The notes beneath the pieces were generated by a model. It had not been told where the DNA came from, did no database searches, and worked only from the letters and a program-made list of their open reading frames with translations. Position numbers and translations under genes: made by a program. From Paenibacillus oryzisoli (GTDB lineage Bacteria > Bacillota > Bacilli > Paenibacillales > NBRC-103111): a stretch of DNA of 64,000 bases. The DNA lies in the NCBI RefSeq assembly GCF_001653565.1, contig NZ_LYPB01000049.1:310001-374000 (forward strand). The letters are read 5' to 3'. Shown here one piece after another: positions 9,717 to 20,400 of the stretch (positions within the stretch are counted from its first letter, which is position 1; each line of letters opens with the position of its first letter).

Positions 9717-9901
9717 AAATCCTCCAGTATTATTCCATTTTTAGTGATTTAATATCTTCATTGTACTATGCGTGTTAGGGGGGCGACAATCCAATACCCC
9801 TCATTTCACTATATTAAGATTTTGTAAAGATGATGATATTTCCGTATTTATCCATGTTCGTGTTACAATATAATGACTTGAAACAAGGAGTGATTCCTAC
9901 C

Positions 9902-11038
9902 ATGGGTATCCTAAATCCGCGACTGGTTCACCAAATTTTCAGGGGCATATGGGTGGCCATAATTCTGTTCTTAGTAGCCATTGCCTTTTACTATATCATT
10001 CCACTCATTTATCCTTTTATTTTTGGTTGGATTATTGCACTTATGCTCAATCCGTTAGTTAATTTTTTTCAATTCAAATGTAAGCTTCCCAGATGGCTGT
10101 CTGTCTCGTTATCCATGATTTTATTCGCTGGTGCAATGGTTACCATTATCACTTTGCTTGTAGCTAATATTGTTGTGGAACTTGGCTCCCTTGCGGATAC
10201 AATTCAACTTCAAATTAACCGGTGGGTCGAAGAATTTAACGTATTTATTAATTCCGTCACCTTTCAACAATGGATTGAGCGCGTGAATGAGTTTTTTGAA
10301 AATAACCCGAAATATCAGGAGACCGTTAATACCAATCTCTCTTCCACAGCTGGTTCAATTGCAGACGTAAGTAAATTGGTCATCACCTATATTTTTGCAG
10401 CGCTCAAAGCTTTCCTAACCTCATTACCCAATATCGCTACGATTACAATCATTGTTATGTTGGCTACCTTTTTCATCAGCAAGGACTGGTACGGACTCAT
10501 AAAGCGCTATAAGGGCATCTTCTCTGATGTGATTGTCAAAACGACCAAATTGATTCGAACAGACCTGCAGAAAGCGTTGTTTGGCTATTTAAGGGCTCAG
10601 TTGATTCTCGTTTCGCTCACTGCACTCGTCGTTATTATTGGCTTGCTTGTTCTCCGAGTTGATTACGCGATCACGATCGGCCTATTAACTGGTTTAGCTG
10701 ACTTGATGCCGTACCTAGGAACAGGCGCTGTTATGGTACCATGGATCCTCTACGTTTTCTTCGCGCAAGGTAATATCGTACTTGGCATTGGTCTGAGTGT
10801 CCTATATGGCGTTATTGTGATCGCGCGGCAAATTATGGAGCCTAAGGTATTAGCCTCATCGGTCGGCCTTGATCCACTAGCTACACTTATTGCCATGTTC
10901 GTAGGGTTGAAATTATTCGGGCTACTTGGACTCATCGTCGGACCCGTATCCCTTATTCTCATCACCGCGTTCTATCGGGCACGAATTTTCCATGATATTA
11001 CAGCATACATACACAAAGGCTCGGCACCTCCTGAATAG
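9902..11038 (+). CDS. ytvI: AI-2E-family membrane protein, YtvI type
   Basis: YtvI is a multi-spanning membrane protein of the AI-2 exporter-like family, annotated in B. subtilis as a sporulation membrane protein of unknown transport substrate. The 378-aa product has paired helices at about residues 12-60, one at about 70-95, a soluble middle region, and five further segments to the C-terminus with PYLGTGAVMVPW and the conserved EPKVLASSVGLDPL. I start it at ATG 9902, which has AAGGAG upstream; an upstream in-frame ATG at 9830 does not. The place next to fxsA and the citZ block is conserved in B. subtilis. Confidence 0.85.
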   Translation: MGILNPRLVHQIFRGIWVAIILFLVAIAFYYIIPLIYPFIFGWIIALMLNPLVNFFQFKCKLPRWLSVSLSMILFAGAMVTIITLLVANIVVELGSLADTIQLQINRWVEEFNVFINSVTFQQWIERVNEFFENNPKYQETVNTNLSSTAGSIADVSKLVITYIFAALKAFLTSLPNIATITIIVMLATFFISKDWYGLIKRYKGIFSDVIVKTTKLIRTDLQKALFGYLRAQLILVSLTALVVIIGLLVLRVDYAITIGLLTGLADLMPYLGTGAVMVPWILYVFFAQGNIVLGIGLSVLYGVIVIARQIMEPKVLASSVGLDPLATLIAMFVGLKLFGLLGLIVGPVSLILITAFYRARIFHDITAYIHKGSAPPE

Positions 11039-11055
11039 GAGGCTGACCGAGCCTT
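11016..11055. terminator. Shared terminator of ytvI and fxsA, enclosing the ytvI stop codon
   Basis: Arms aaggctcggcacctcc and ggaggctgaccgagcctt form a long hairpin with a few unpaired bases. The ytvI stop codon (11036-11038) is in the loop. The hairpin lies between convergent genes and probably works in both directions. Confidence 0.8.
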
Positions 11056-11070
11056 TCGTTTACATATTCC

Positions 11071-11466
11071 TTATCTGCGATTAATGATGTGCATCTTGCC
11101 TTTACCAATTTGTCTACGAATGATGGCTAGCAGCATAACTTTGAATATCGGCCTCGTGTAGGGAAAGACGAGTAGGAAACCTAGGATATCTGTTATGAAT
11201 CCCGGTGTAATAAGCAAAATCCCACCAAGGAAAATACAGATCCCATCAAGGATTTGCTGCGCTGGCAACTGCCCCTGCGACCACTCAAACTTCGCATACT
11301 CCATTACCTTCCGTCCCTCGCGCTTCGCAAAGTAAGCACCCAAGAAGCCGCTCGCTATGATTAACAGGAAGGTCATCCAACCTCCAACTAAATGTCCAAG
11401 CATGATTAGAATGGTAATTTCTACTGCAGGAACGAGAATTAAAATAGCTATAATCCATCGCAACAT
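11071..11466 (-). CDS. fxsA: FxsA family membrane protein
   Basis: FxsA proteins are small inner-membrane proteins; in E. coli overexpression relieves F exclusion of phage T7, and the normal role is unclear. The 131-aa product has the family pattern: helix at 2-22, helix at 28-48 followed by AKREGRKVM, an amphipathic region with QILDGICIFLGGILLITPGFITDILGF, and a basic tail. It follows the thioesterase gene by only 4 bp, so the two are co-transcribed. The position matches ytwI in B. subtilis. Confidence 0.88.
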   Translation of the reverse strand: MLRWIIAILILVPAVEITILIMLGHLVGGWMTFLLIIASGFLGAYFAKREGRKVMEYAKFEWSQGQLPAQQILDGICIFLGGILLITPGFITDILGFLLVFPYTRPIFKVMLLAIIRRQIGKGKMHIINRR

Positions 11467-11470
11467 AGGT

Positions 11471-11914
11471 TCAGCCTCCGTCTTCAGTATACTTCATAAT
11501 GAGCTGCCACAACTCCGGCGCTTCCTTATCTATACGTACTGGCTTCCAAGAAGGATTCACCCAAACGTGATGGGATGTTCCGGTAACTAGCAATTCTTCA
11601 GTGAGATCGTCATGAATTCTGCGAATTTCATAGGCAAATTGCAATCGAACACCGCTCATTTGCGACACCCGTGTGTAGATGCCAATCCGGTCATCGTATC
11701 TAGCGGGCTTTTTGAATTTGAGATCGGCTTCCGTAACGGGGAGCAAGAGTCCCATTTCCTCTATTTTACGATAAGGATAACCTAACGATCGAATGAGCTC
11801 TGTTCGTCCGATTTCGAACCAAGTCAAATAGTTGGCATGGTACACGACCCCCATTTGATCCGTCTCTTGATAACGCACACGCAGCTCTTGCTGATGCCAC
11901 CGTTCTTGAGTCAT
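11471..11914 (-). CDS. Hotdog-fold acyl-CoA thioesterase, YbgC/FadM type
   Basis: It is expected to hydrolyse acyl-CoA thioesters. The 147-aa protein has the 4-hydroxybenzoyl-CoA-thioesterase signature near the N-terminus, YQETDQMGVVYHANYLTWFE, with the catalytic-type Asp (TDQMG) and the HANY motif, followed by the long hotdog helix. The ATG at 11914 has gggagg close upstream; an earlier GTG (11935) would swallow that site. It forms a two-gene unit with fxsA. The physiological substrate cannot be told from sequence. Confidence 0.87.
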   Translation of the reverse strand: MTQERWHQQELRVRYQETDQMGVVYHANYLTWFEIGRTELIRSLGYPYRKIEEMGLLLPVTEADLKFKKPARYDDRIGIYTRVSQMSGVRLQFAYEIRRIHDDLTEELLVTGTSHHVWVNPSWKPVRIDKEAPELWQLIMKYTEDGG

Positions 11915-12104
11915 GGTGTTTCCTCCCACTATCACTTGGTGAGTCCATTATACCATAGGTACGGTGTATATCCTTCATTGTGTGGTCTACTACATAACGA
12001 TTACTGATGCTGTTGCCTTGCCACTTCCCCAACCCCAACTCCAACCTCCACCTACGCCTATGCCTCTGTAGCCGCAGCCAAACCTTACTCCACCGCCACA
12101 AACA

Positions 12105-12305
12105 AGTTAAATGGATTTTATGTAGTTATTTTCGCTGATTCTCTGTATTCGAGAGCTTTAGATGGATTTTCTACAGCTAATTTCCTGTAAAACCCACGAA
12201 ACCATCAATCTTGATCAGATTAGCTGTACTTTTTCCATCTATTCGATAATTCTCAGAGAAATCAGTGAAATTAACTGTAGATTTTACATTTATTTGGAAA
12301 GCATG
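12105..12305. repeat. Dispersed intergenic repeat, family B (copy 2)
   Basis: The 567-bp gap 11915-12481 has no supported gene. Its centre repeats the words seen at 1190-1390: atggattttatgtagtta, agattagctgtac and aactgtagattttac, in direct and inverted orientation. The flanks (11940-12100 and 12310-12430) show only biased, thymine- and cytosine-rich composition. Confidence 0.6.
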
Positions 12306-12431
12306 CTACTCAATTGACCATACTTCTACTCCTTCATCTTTACCTTCTACGATTACAGCCAAGTAGCCCAAATTGAGCTAATCTTAGCTCTACAGCGGAA
12401 GAGGGAGCGATATGGAGCAGAAGCGGAAAAA

Positions 12432-12470
12432 CGCAAAAAAGAGTGAAGCAAGATAACTCTCGCTTCACTC
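12432..12470 (-). terminator. Terminator after pyk
   Basis: A perfect 9-bp stem, gagtgaagc (12441-12449) with gcttcactc (12462-12470), is followed on the minus strand by six Ts. It lies 12 bp past the pyk stop codon. Confidence 0.85.
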
Positions 12471-12481
12471 TTCGTTATACC

Positions 12482-14236
12482 TTACAGAACGCTCGCTTGA
12501 CCTGAGTAGATAACGCCTACTTCTGGGTAAATGGACACTTCTGTACCGTCTTTGATTAATTCAACTGCATTTTCTACGCCTACGATGACTGGGATACCAA
12601 GGCTTAGTGCAACAACTGCCGCGTGAGACGTGATACCGCCAACTTCGGTAATCAGGGCAGAAGCTCTTTGAACAGCCGGCATGTACTCTTTGTCCGTCGA
12701 AACTGTTACAAGCACAGCTCCGTCTACCATTTTGGCAAGAGCCTCTTCAGGCGTACGTGCCGTTACGACAGTACCTGTCGCTGTTTGCATGCCAATGCCT
12801 GTCCCTTTTGCAATCATCTCACCAACGTGATGAACTTTGATCAGGTTCGTTGTTCCAGAGCGGCCTACTGGCACGCCTGCTGTGATCACAACGATATCAC
12901 CAAGGGAAACAAGTCCTGTTTTGATGGAACTATCCACCGCAAGGTTGAATAGCTCGTCCGTTGTTTTCGCTTGTGTTCCCAGTACTGGGATAACTCCCCA
13001 AACAAGTGATAAACGACGAATCACTTGCTCGCTTGGTGTAACTGCGATGATCGGCGATTTCGGACGATATTTGGATACCATACGAGCTGTGTAGCCACTT
13101 TCAGTAGCTGTCAGAATCGCTTTAGCGCCTAGTTCTAGTGCGGAGTTCGCAACCGCTTGTGAGATCGCTTCAGTCACAGTCACTTGTTGCGCTTGTGCTT
13201 GGCGTAGGAAGATTTCTTTATATTCCAAAGCCGCTTCTGCACGCTCAGCAATACGAGCCATCGTTTCAACGGATTCAACTGGGTATTTTCCAGCCGCTGT
13301 CTCACCGGACAACATTACAGCATCCGTTCCGTCGAATACCGCATTCGCTACGTCACTTGCTTCTGCACGTGTAGGACGCGGATTACGTTGCATGGAATCG
13401 AGCATCATTGTAGCCGTAATAACCGGTTTACCAACGATGTTACATTTTTTGATCATTTGCTTTTGAACAACTGGCACGTCCTCAGCTGGAATCTCAACAC
13501 CAAGATCTCCACGAGCAACCATCAAACCGTCGGAAACTTCAAGAATTTCGTCAAGGTTATCAACGCCTTCTTGGTTTTCGATTTTGGAGATAATTTGGAT
13601 ATGTGAAGCGTTATGACGCTCCAACAATTCACGAATTTCCATAACATCACTTGCTTTACGCACGAAAGAAGCTGCGATGAAATCTACACCTTGTTCGATA
13701 CCAAACACGATGTCATTCGCATCTTTTTCGGTGATGCCTGGAAGGCTAATTTTCACGCCTGGTACGTTAACGCCTTTTTTACTTTTGATCGTTCCGCCAT
13801 TAACAATACGGCACTCGATTTCAGTTCCACGAATGTCAACAACCGTAAGACCGATCAAACCGTCATCGATAAGAATCGTCGATCCGACTTTAACGTCACG
13901 CGGCAGATCCGAGTAAGTAACAGAGATACGATCTGCATCCCCGAGAATTTCTTCTGTTGTTAAAGTGATGTGCTTGTCCTGAACAAGCTCAATTGGCTCT
14001 TCTTTTAGCTTGCCTGTACGGATTTCCGGTCCTTTGGTATCAAGCAGAATTGCAGCTATTTTACCTGTCTCGGCGGATGCAGCGCGAAGGTTGCGGATAC
14101 GTGCACCGTGCTCTTCAAAATCTCCGTGGGAGAAGTTAAGACGAGCGACGTTCATGCCCGCTACTAGAAGTTTTTTCAAATTCTCTTGTGATTCGCTTGC
14201 TGGTCCAATGGTACAGACAATTTTCGTTTTACGCAT
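12482..14236 (-). CDS. pyk: Pyruvate kinase with C-terminal PEP-utiliser domain
   Basis: It converts phosphoenolpyruvate and ADP to pyruvate and ATP, the last step of glycolysis. At 584 aa it is the long Bacillus form. The barrel domain has [16 protein letters not shown] (residues 28-43), the metal/substrate stretch [17 protein letters not shown] and [12 protein letters not shown]. The extra C-terminal domain ends with [22 protein letters not shown], the PEP-utiliser His loop. Its ATG overlaps the last 8 bp of accA (ATGCGTAA), implying translational coupling. In B. subtilis pfkA separates accA from pyk; here nothing does. Confidence 0.97.
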   Translation of the reverse strand: MRKTKIVCTIGPASESQENLKKLLVAGMNVARLNFSHGDFEEHGARIRNLRAASAETGKIAAILLDTKGPEIRTGKLKEEPIELVQDKHITLTTEEILGDADRISVTYSDLPRDVKVGSTILIDDGLIGLTVVDIRGTEIECRIVNGGTIKSKKGVNVPGVKISLPGITEKDANDIVFGIEQGVDFIAASFVRKASDVMEIRELLERHNASHIQIISKIENQEGVDNLDEILEVSDGLMVARGDLGVEIPAEDVPVVQKQMIKKCNIVGKPVITATMMLDSMQRNPRPTRAEASDVANAVFDGTDAVMLSGETAAGKYPVESVETMARIAERAEAALEYKEIFLRQAQAQQVTVTEAISQAVANSALELGAKAILTATESGYTARMVSKYRPKSPIIAVTPSEQVIRRLSLVWGVIPVLGTQAKTTDELFNLAVDSSIKTGLVSLGDIVVITAGVPVGRSGTTNLIKVHHVGEMIAKGTGIGMQTATGTVVTARTPEEALAKMVDGAVLVTVSTDKEYMPAVQRASALITEVGGITSHAAVVALSLGIPVIVGVENAVELIKDGTEVSIYPEVGVIYSGQASVL

Positions 14237-15209
14237 GGTTACTGTTACCCTCCTGAGTGAATGTGAACCGACCGATATCTCTAAATTTGCGGTAACGGTC
14301 CTCGAGCAGCTCCCCTTCGGTCATACTTAGCAATTGCTGAAGCTGTTCCCAGATCGCTGATTTAATATGTTCGGCTTGTGTTGCTAAATCCCGGTGAGCG
14401 CCGCCCTTGGGCTCCGGTATGATCCCATCGATAACACCGAGTTCAAGGATGTGATCAGCCGTAATTTTCATAGCTTCTGCCGCGTGTAATGCTTTAGACG
14501 CATCTTTATAAAGAATTGAAGCCGCGCCTTCGGGACTAATAACCGAATAGATCGCATTCTCCAACATTAACACCTTATTGCCTAAACCTAATGCAAGAGC
14601 GCCACCACTGCCGCCCTCTCCGATAACGATACAAATGATCGGCACACGAAAAGAGGCCATTTCCAGCAAGTTTCTGGCAATCGCTTCTCCTTGACCGCGT
14701 TCTTCAGCAGCATTCCCAGGGAATGCCCCTTTGGTATCAATAAAAGTCACAATCGGACGCTTAAATTTATTAGCTTGACGCATCAAACGCAGCGCTTTAC
14801 GGAATCCTTCTGGGTGCGGACATCCGAAATTTCGTAAGATATTGTCCTTCGTATCTTTCCCTTTTTGGTGACCAACAACCGTCACGGGTACCCCGTTCAG
14901 TTTCGCCAGACCCCCAACGATGGCTAAATCATCACCATATAAACGGTCTCCATGAAATTCGATGAAATCCGTAAAAATCGTATGGATATAATCGATTGTC
15001 GTCGGTCTTTGCGGATGACGTGCTAATTGCATTTTTTCCGCAGACGTCATGGTTGTATACAGTTCATCCTCTAATTGCGCATATCTTTCTTCTAAACGTC
15101 GAATTTCCTCTGAAAAGTCAATTTGCTTCTCTGCGCCAAATTTACGCAGCTCGGCAATTTTGCTTTTGAGTTCCGCCAGCGGCTGTTCAAACGGCATTTC
15201 ACCCGGCAT
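14229..15209 (-). CDS. accA: Acetyl-CoA carboxylase, carboxyltransferase subunit alpha
   Basis: With AccD it transfers the carboxyl group from biotin to acetyl-CoA, making malonyl-CoA for fatty acid synthesis. The 326-aa protein has the coiled N-terminal helix ([14 protein letters not shown]), then the crotonase-like core with [27 protein letters not shown] and [20 protein letters not shown] start it at ATG 15209, which has AAGGAGG 8 bp upstream; the ATG overlaps the accD stop by 11 bp. The 3' end overlaps pyk. Confidence 0.96.
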   Translation of the reverse strand: MPGEMPFEQPLAELKSKIAELRKFGAEKQIDFSEEIRRLEERYAQLEDELYTTMTSAEKMQLARHPQRPTTIDYIHTIFTDFIEFHGDRLYGDDLAIVGGLAKLNGVPVTVVGHQKGKDTKDNILRNFGCPHPEGFRKALRLMRQANKFKRPIVTFIDTKGAFPGNAAEERGQGEAIARNLLEMASFRVPIICIVIGEGGSGGALALGLGNKVLMLENAIYSVISPEGAASILYKDASKALHAAEAMKITADHILELGVIDGIIPEPKGGAHRDLATQAEHIKSAIWEQLQQLLSMTEGELLEDRYRKFRDIGRFTFTQEGNSNHA

Positions 15210-16065
15210 AAGTCGCCTCCTCCTTCGTCCCGTGCATGTCAAGCAGCTTAATTAACGTCGGTCTCATATCCTTGCGGCAGACGACCTTGTCGAGCTGACC
15301 ATGTTCGAGATTGAATTCAGAAGTTTGGAAATTATCCGGAAGTTTCTGCTTAATCGTTTGTTCAATAACACGGCGACCGGTAAAACCAAAAGAAGCAGCC
15401 GGCTCTGCAATAATAATATCGCCAAGCATCGCAAAGCTCGCCGAAACCCCGCCGAATGTCGGATCTGTAATAATAGATATGAATAATCCGCCATCCTCGC
15501 TAAGCTTGGACAATGCTGCACTTGTTTTGGCCATTTGCATAAGGCTAAGAATACTTTCTTGCATACGTGCGCCACCAGATGTGGAATAAATGAGAATCGG
15601 AAGCTTTTTCTCAATCGCAATTTCGACGGCTCTCGTCATTTTTTCACCAACAACAGAACCTAGCGAGCCTCCCATAAAATCAAAGCTCATCGCAGCAACG
15701 ATAACCGGATATCCGCCAATTGTTCCTTGACCCGTCATAATCGCATCCTGAAGCTTCGTTGCATTCTTGGCTTTGTCCAACTTCTCGACATAATCAGGAA
15801 ACTGCAAGGGATCTTCGGAAATCATATCCGCATCAAATTCTATAAATTGACCTTCATCGAGCGTTAGTTGGATTCGTTCGGATGCGCTTAAACGATAATG
15901 ATAACCGCAAGACGTACACACTTTTAGATTCTTCTCAAGCTCTTTGCTTGTTTGAATCGTGCCACACTTCGGACATTTATTCATTAAACCCTCAGGAATC
16001 TCTCTTTTCGTTCTTTCGGAAGGAATCGTTGCATATTTTCGCTTTTGAAATAAATCCTTTAGCAC
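15199..16065 (-). CDS. accD: Acetyl-CoA carboxylase, carboxyltransferase subunit beta
   Basis: This is the partner of AccA in the heterotetrameric carboxyltransferase. The 288-aa protein starts with the four-Cys zinc ribbon (CPKCGTI at about 31-37 and CTSCGYH at about 51-57), followed by the crotonase-fold core with [17 protein letters not shown] and [18 protein letters not shown]. It forms a tight overlapping unit accD-accA-pyk, so fatty acid synthesis and the last step of glycolysis share a transcript. Confidence 0.96.
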   Translation of the reverse strand: MLKDLFQKRKYATIPSERTKREIPEGLMNKCPKCGTIQTSKELEKNLKVCTSCGYHYRLSASERIQLTLDEGQFIEFDADMISEDPLQFPDYVEKLDKAKNATKLQDAIMTGQGTIGGYPVIVAAMSFDFMGGSLGSVVGEKMTRAVEIAIEKKLPILIYSTSGGARMQESILSLMQMAKTSAALSKLSEDGGLFISIITDPTFGGVSASFAMLGDIIIAEPAASFGFTGRRVIEQTIKQKLPDNFQTSEFNLEHGQLDKVVCRKDMRPTLIKLLDMHGTKEEATYAG

Positions 16066-16131
16066 ATTTCCACCTCTACTTGGCTATGATCTATATTCCC
16101 TGACAAGCCACGTTTCTTAGTTCTACTTTAA

Positions 16132-16320
16132 CTATCTATGTAAAATAGAATTGAGCACTTCTTGCACTTCTTCTAGCTCCCCTTCGGGAACAACAATTTC
16201 AAACTGATTCTTGGATAAAGAGATGCCTCGTACTTGAACCAGAAAACCTTCTTCCGTCAGCCTCTGTTTAATCCGCTCTGCAATTTTCGCAGTAGGAGCT
16301 ATATAGATCACCGTCCACAT
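16132..16320 (-). CDS. 62-aa conserved small protein, DUF2007-like
   Basis: The product has an alternating beta-alpha-beta pattern (WTVIYIAPTAKIAERIKQRL, then EEGFLVQVRGI and FEIVVPEGELEEVQEVL) like small ferredoxin-like or DUF2007 signal-type proteins. This is resemblance only. The ATG at 16320 has AGGAGG 8 bp upstream. It lies 66 bp before accD in the same direction, between the pgpA-like gene and accD, where B. subtilis has the malic enzyme gene. Confidence 0.72.
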   Translation of the reverse strand: MWTVIYIAPTAKIAERIKQRLTEEGFLVQVRGISLSKNQFEIVVPEGELEEVQEVLNSILHR

Positions 16321-16469
16321 GAATAAACCTCCTATGACGTGCAACTACAAACACTAAGGCAACTAAGCTATGACGATAATAACATCCTTTATACCCATAG
16401 GAACACACAATGCAATAATGATAGCATAATTTCACTTTTGCCCGCAACAGAGCAGATTCTTGAAACGAA

Positions 16470-16509
16470 ATAAACGACTACACAGTCCACTATGGACGTG
16501 AGCGTTTAT
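16470..16509 (-). terminator. Possible terminator after the pgpA-like gene
   Basis: Arms ataaacg (16470-16476) and cgtttat (16503-16509) enclose an inner gtcca/tggac stem. The T-run on the minus strand is short (tttcgttt). Confidence 0.4.
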
Positions 16510-16582
16510 CTAGAAATATAGCAGATTTATTATGTGAAACATATAATTTCTATATTTAAAGTAAAGCCTGAACTATTTGGGT

Positions 16583-17083
16583 TTAGTCCAGACGTTGTTT
16601 GGAGCTATAATCAGGCGCATGCTCATTTTGGTGAGCGATTCTGGCTGAGGCTGCTGCTGCCAATCCACAAATTAAGTCGTCCAGAAAAACATGCACACTG
16701 CTGCGATCATCGTTCAGCGCCCGAATGATTCCTATTTTTTCCTTATCCAAATAACCGAAGCTGGTTAACCCAATCATCCCATACACATGCACTATCCCAA
16801 GTGCTAACGTCTCATCTACCCCGTAGAGAGGCTCATCTACATCAAGAATCGATTGCAGCGGTTCTGGCAGCATCTTCTTCTCGGCTAATTCATCCAGCGC
16901 AATCCCTGTATAGAGGGTATATTGCACTTCGCGTTTGGAAAGTACTGCCAGCACACTGTCTACACATTCTTGAATCGTGAGTTGATCATTATACGGCTTC
17001 TGCAGCTTGTATACAATTTCTGAGACTTGATCCACGGACACACCGCGTCTCTGGAGCAGCTGGATCATGTGTTGTTCGGTCAT
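16583..17083 (-). CDS. Phosphatidylglycerophosphatase A-family protein (YutG-like)
   Basis: PgpA-family enzymes dephosphorylate phosphatidylglycerophosphate in phospholipid synthesis. The 166-aa protein matches the soluble-looking Bacillus YutG branch: GIALDELAEKKMLPEPLQ (about 63-80), DEPLYGVDETLALGIVHVYG, and the C-terminal VHVFLDDLICGLAAAASARI, with acidic residues suited to metal binding. It is less hydrophobic than E. coli PgpA, so membrane attachment is uncertain. ATG 17083 has AGGAGGAGG upstream. It lies upstream of the lipid-linked accDA genes. Confidence 0.78.
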   Translation of the reverse strand: MTEQHMIQLLQRRGVSVDQVSEIVYKLQKPYNDQLTIQECVDSVLAVLSKREVQYTLYTGIALDELAEKKMLPEPLQSILDVDEPLYGVDETLALGIVHVYGMIGLTSFGYLDKEKIGIIRALNDDRSSVHVFLDDLICGLAAAASARIAHQNEHAPDYSSKQRLD

Positions 17084-17417
17084 AAATCCTCCTCCTAGCA
17101 ATGGGATGCTGAATATGAATAAGAAAATCCGGGTTCCTATTCATATGCGAAGGAAGTCATATTTACCACAAGAAACACTAGAACAACAAGTAAAAACAAC
17201 GATATACTTTTTAGCCTGGCCCTCCGGGCGGCGGGCGCTTGCGCACAAATATTGTGCGCTAGGAGCAGTTTCCCTCCAACGAAGTGGTAGGAATGAATAT
17301 TTACATATATATCAAGTGGTGCCTGATGTCAGAAATAAGTGGAAAATGCCCTAACTCAGCAGTAAGACTACAATTTAACCTGATAGCACTCGTTAAATGG
17401 CTCCGATAAAGGAATTC
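17084..17417. other. Gene-free stretch between pgpA-like gene and dnaE
   Basis: I see no supported gene. A GC-rich patch at 17215-17255 contains the perfect palindrome gcgcacaa/ttgtgcgc (17233-17251). It lacks a T-run on either strand, so I cannot call it a terminator for dnaE. A 95-codon plus-strand frame (17067-17354) has no family features. Confidence 0.4.
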
Positions 17418-20400
17418 TCATTTCACTCGAACGGAATCTTTGCCCATAATCGTCTCGATCATGCGTGTTAAGTCCTTGTTGGGATCGACCCGGTACTGAT
17501 CGCTTAAAGCCAGGAGCTTGTTGCTTCCCTCATAGAAAAGCGCAACCGCTAGCTCGCCCTTGTGCAGCTTCAGCAGCGCCTTCAGCTGCTGGAGCTTATC
17601 CGGCTGCTCGCAGTCAGCCGTGATCTTGACGAACACCCGCTGCGGCTTCGCCTCCGAAGCGGCAGGCTCTGGGCGGCCCGCTGCCGGGGCCGCCTGTACT
17701 GGAGCGGCGCTGCGCGCGCCGCTCTGCGGGGCAGCCGAGCGCGGCGCACGATCCCTGACATCGTCAGGGGATCGTCTGCCCGCAGGCTGCCGGCGAAGCC
17801 GCTGGACGGCCTCTGAGTCGTCCAGCGCAGCCAGCTGCTCCGCGAGCAGCTTGGGCGCGTCCTCGTCCTGAAGCTGCAGCTTCCCGCGGACGAGAACGAG
17901 CCTGCCCTTCCCTACGAGCGGAGCCGATTTCTTCCAGGTCTCGGGGAACAAGACCACCTCGACCTTGTCAATGCGATCCTCCAACTCCATGAACGCCATC
18001 GGATCACCTTTTTTGGTGACGATGGTCTTATTCGAGAGGATCATCCCGGCAACCAGAACATCGCTATGATCTGGTAGCTCTGTCAGCTGATGGAGCATCA
18101 CAGCATCAAGCTCTGCTAGCTGTTCCGTATAGGCATCCAATGGATGACCTGAGATGTACATGCCAAGGAGCTCTTTCTCCAGCTCAAGCTGCTTCGTTTG
18201 CGGCATCGGAGGGATATTCGGTACTTCCACCTCCCAATTCGGTTCTTCAACGAATCCGAACAGGTGAAGCTGGAGATCGTCCCGTTCCTTGCGCCATTTC
18301 GTAGCGGAAGCGATCGTTTCATCCAGGATGGCAAGATGCTGCGCGCGATGACCGCCAAGCGAATCGAAGGCCCCGCCTTGAATGAGGGATTCTACCACGC
18401 GTTTATTACATACACGGAGGTCGACCCTGCGGCAGAAATCGAGCAAGCTCTCGAACGGCGCTTTCTTTCTCTCGCTAAGAATGGCATCTATAGCTTGCGT
18501 GCCCACATTTTTGATAGCTGCCAATCCAAAACGGATCGCGCCTGCACGCGAATCCGGTGTAAACACCGTTCCGCTGCCGTTCACATCCGGTGGCAGGACG
18601 GCTAACTTCACGCGTCTACATTCGTCCACATACTCAGCAACCTTGCGGTGATTCCCCATAACGGCGGTTAACATGGATGCCATGAAGTAGATGGGATAAT
18701 GCGCTTTAAGATAAGCTGTTTGAAAAGCTAAGACGCCATAGGCTGTCGCATGCGCACGCGGGAAACCGTAATCGGCAAAACGCACGATCATATCATACAC
18801 ATGGTTCGCCTCATCCGCGTTAAAACCTTGACGCAAACTTCCCGAAACGAAATGCGTCCGTTCTTCATCAAGGACTTCCCGCTTCTTTTTGGAAACAGCT
18901 CTACGTAATAAATCTGCTTCGCCTAAGCTGAAACCTGCCATCGACGAAGCAATTTGCATGATTTGCTCTTGATAGACGATGATGCCGTAAGTGTCCCTCA
19001 GAATGGGTTCAAGTGTTGGATGCGGATAAACAACCTCCATTTGTTGGTGCTTGCCAGCAATATATTTCGGAATAAACTCCATCGGACCTGGACGGTACAA
19101 GGCCAAGACAGAAATAATATCTTCGAATTGGGATGGTTTCAAGTCCTTGAGAACTTTGCGGCAGCCGGTCGACTCTAGTTGGAATACACCTGTTGTTTCC
19201 CCTCTGCTGAGCATTTCATATGTGATATCATCCGAATCCATATCAAGGAGGTCGAAATTAATGTGAACCTCTTCCATCTGGGCAAGCCAATCTACGGTTC
19301 GTTCAATAATTGAAAGCGTCCTCAGACCCAAGAAATCCATCTTGAGAAGTCCAATCGCCTCTAAATGCTCCATCGTATATTGGGTAAGCGCCGTCTGAGT
19401 CGTCCCTTCTTGCAGAGGCACATAGTGTGTCAGCGGCTCTCGTGAAATGACAACACCAGCAGCATGCGTTGAAGCATGACGCGGCATCCCCTCAACGCGC
19501 ATGGCCATTTCTAGCAACTCTGCGGTCTTAGGTTGTCTAGCGACCATTCCCTTCAAGTCAGAGCTTATCTCCAGAGCATCCTTCAGGGTCATCCCCAGCT
19601 GATTCGGAATGGCTTTCGCCGCTCGATCCACGTCTCCATAAGGGACATTTAGAACACGCCCTACATCTCGTACTGCAGCTTTTGCCGCCATCGTTCCGAA
19701 AGTAATAATTTGCGCAACGTGTTCATGACCATATTTGGCTACGACATAATCAATGACTTCATCCCGTCGTTCATCGCTAAAATCGATATCAATGTCGGGC
19801 ATTGAGATACGCTCAGGATTCAAAAACCGTTCGAATAGCAGCTTATATTGCAACGGATCGACATTCGTAATGCGCAGGACATACGCAACTAAACTTCCCG
19901 CAGAGGATCCCCGCCCTGGCCCTGTCATAATCCTTTTCTCATGTGCAAATCGAATAAAGTCCCATACGATTAAGAAATAATCGGAGAAGCCCATGTTCGC
20001 GATAACACCAAGCTCATAAGTGAGTCGGTCTTCGGCTTGTTTCTTCATGGGATGGGCCGCATCCTGCCACTCAGGCTTGCTGCCGTAACGCTGTTCCAGC
20101 CCTTGTCTGCATAGCTCCTCCAAATAAGCGCCTGCTGTTAAATGTTCTGGGATCGGACGGAAGCTGGGCAGAATCGACTTGCCGAACGTCAGTTCTAAAT
20201 CACAGCGTGATGCTACCACGGCCGTATTCGCAAGCGCTTCAGGCACATGGACGAATAGACGCCTCATCTCCTCTTCGCTTTTCAAATACATCTGGCTCGT
20301 TCCCATCTTAAGCCGATCCGTGTCCTCTACCGTTTTGCCCGTGCCTATACAAATAAGAATATCTTGCATCACATGATCTGGCTCTGTGACATAATGCACA

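Noticed and set aside
11766..12101. A 111-codon minus-strand frame upstream of the thioesterase gene
   Set aside because: It overlaps the thioesterase start and runs through biased intergenic sequence; no motif or ribosome site.
17233..17251. Palindrome gcgcacaa/ttgtgcgc as a dnaE terminator
   Set aside because: No T-run on either strand and it lies about 165 bp past the dnaE stop.
17067..17354. A 95-codon plus-strand frame between the pgpA-like gene and dnaE
   Set aside because: No ribosome site, a mixed composition with a GC-rich patch, and no recognisable domain.
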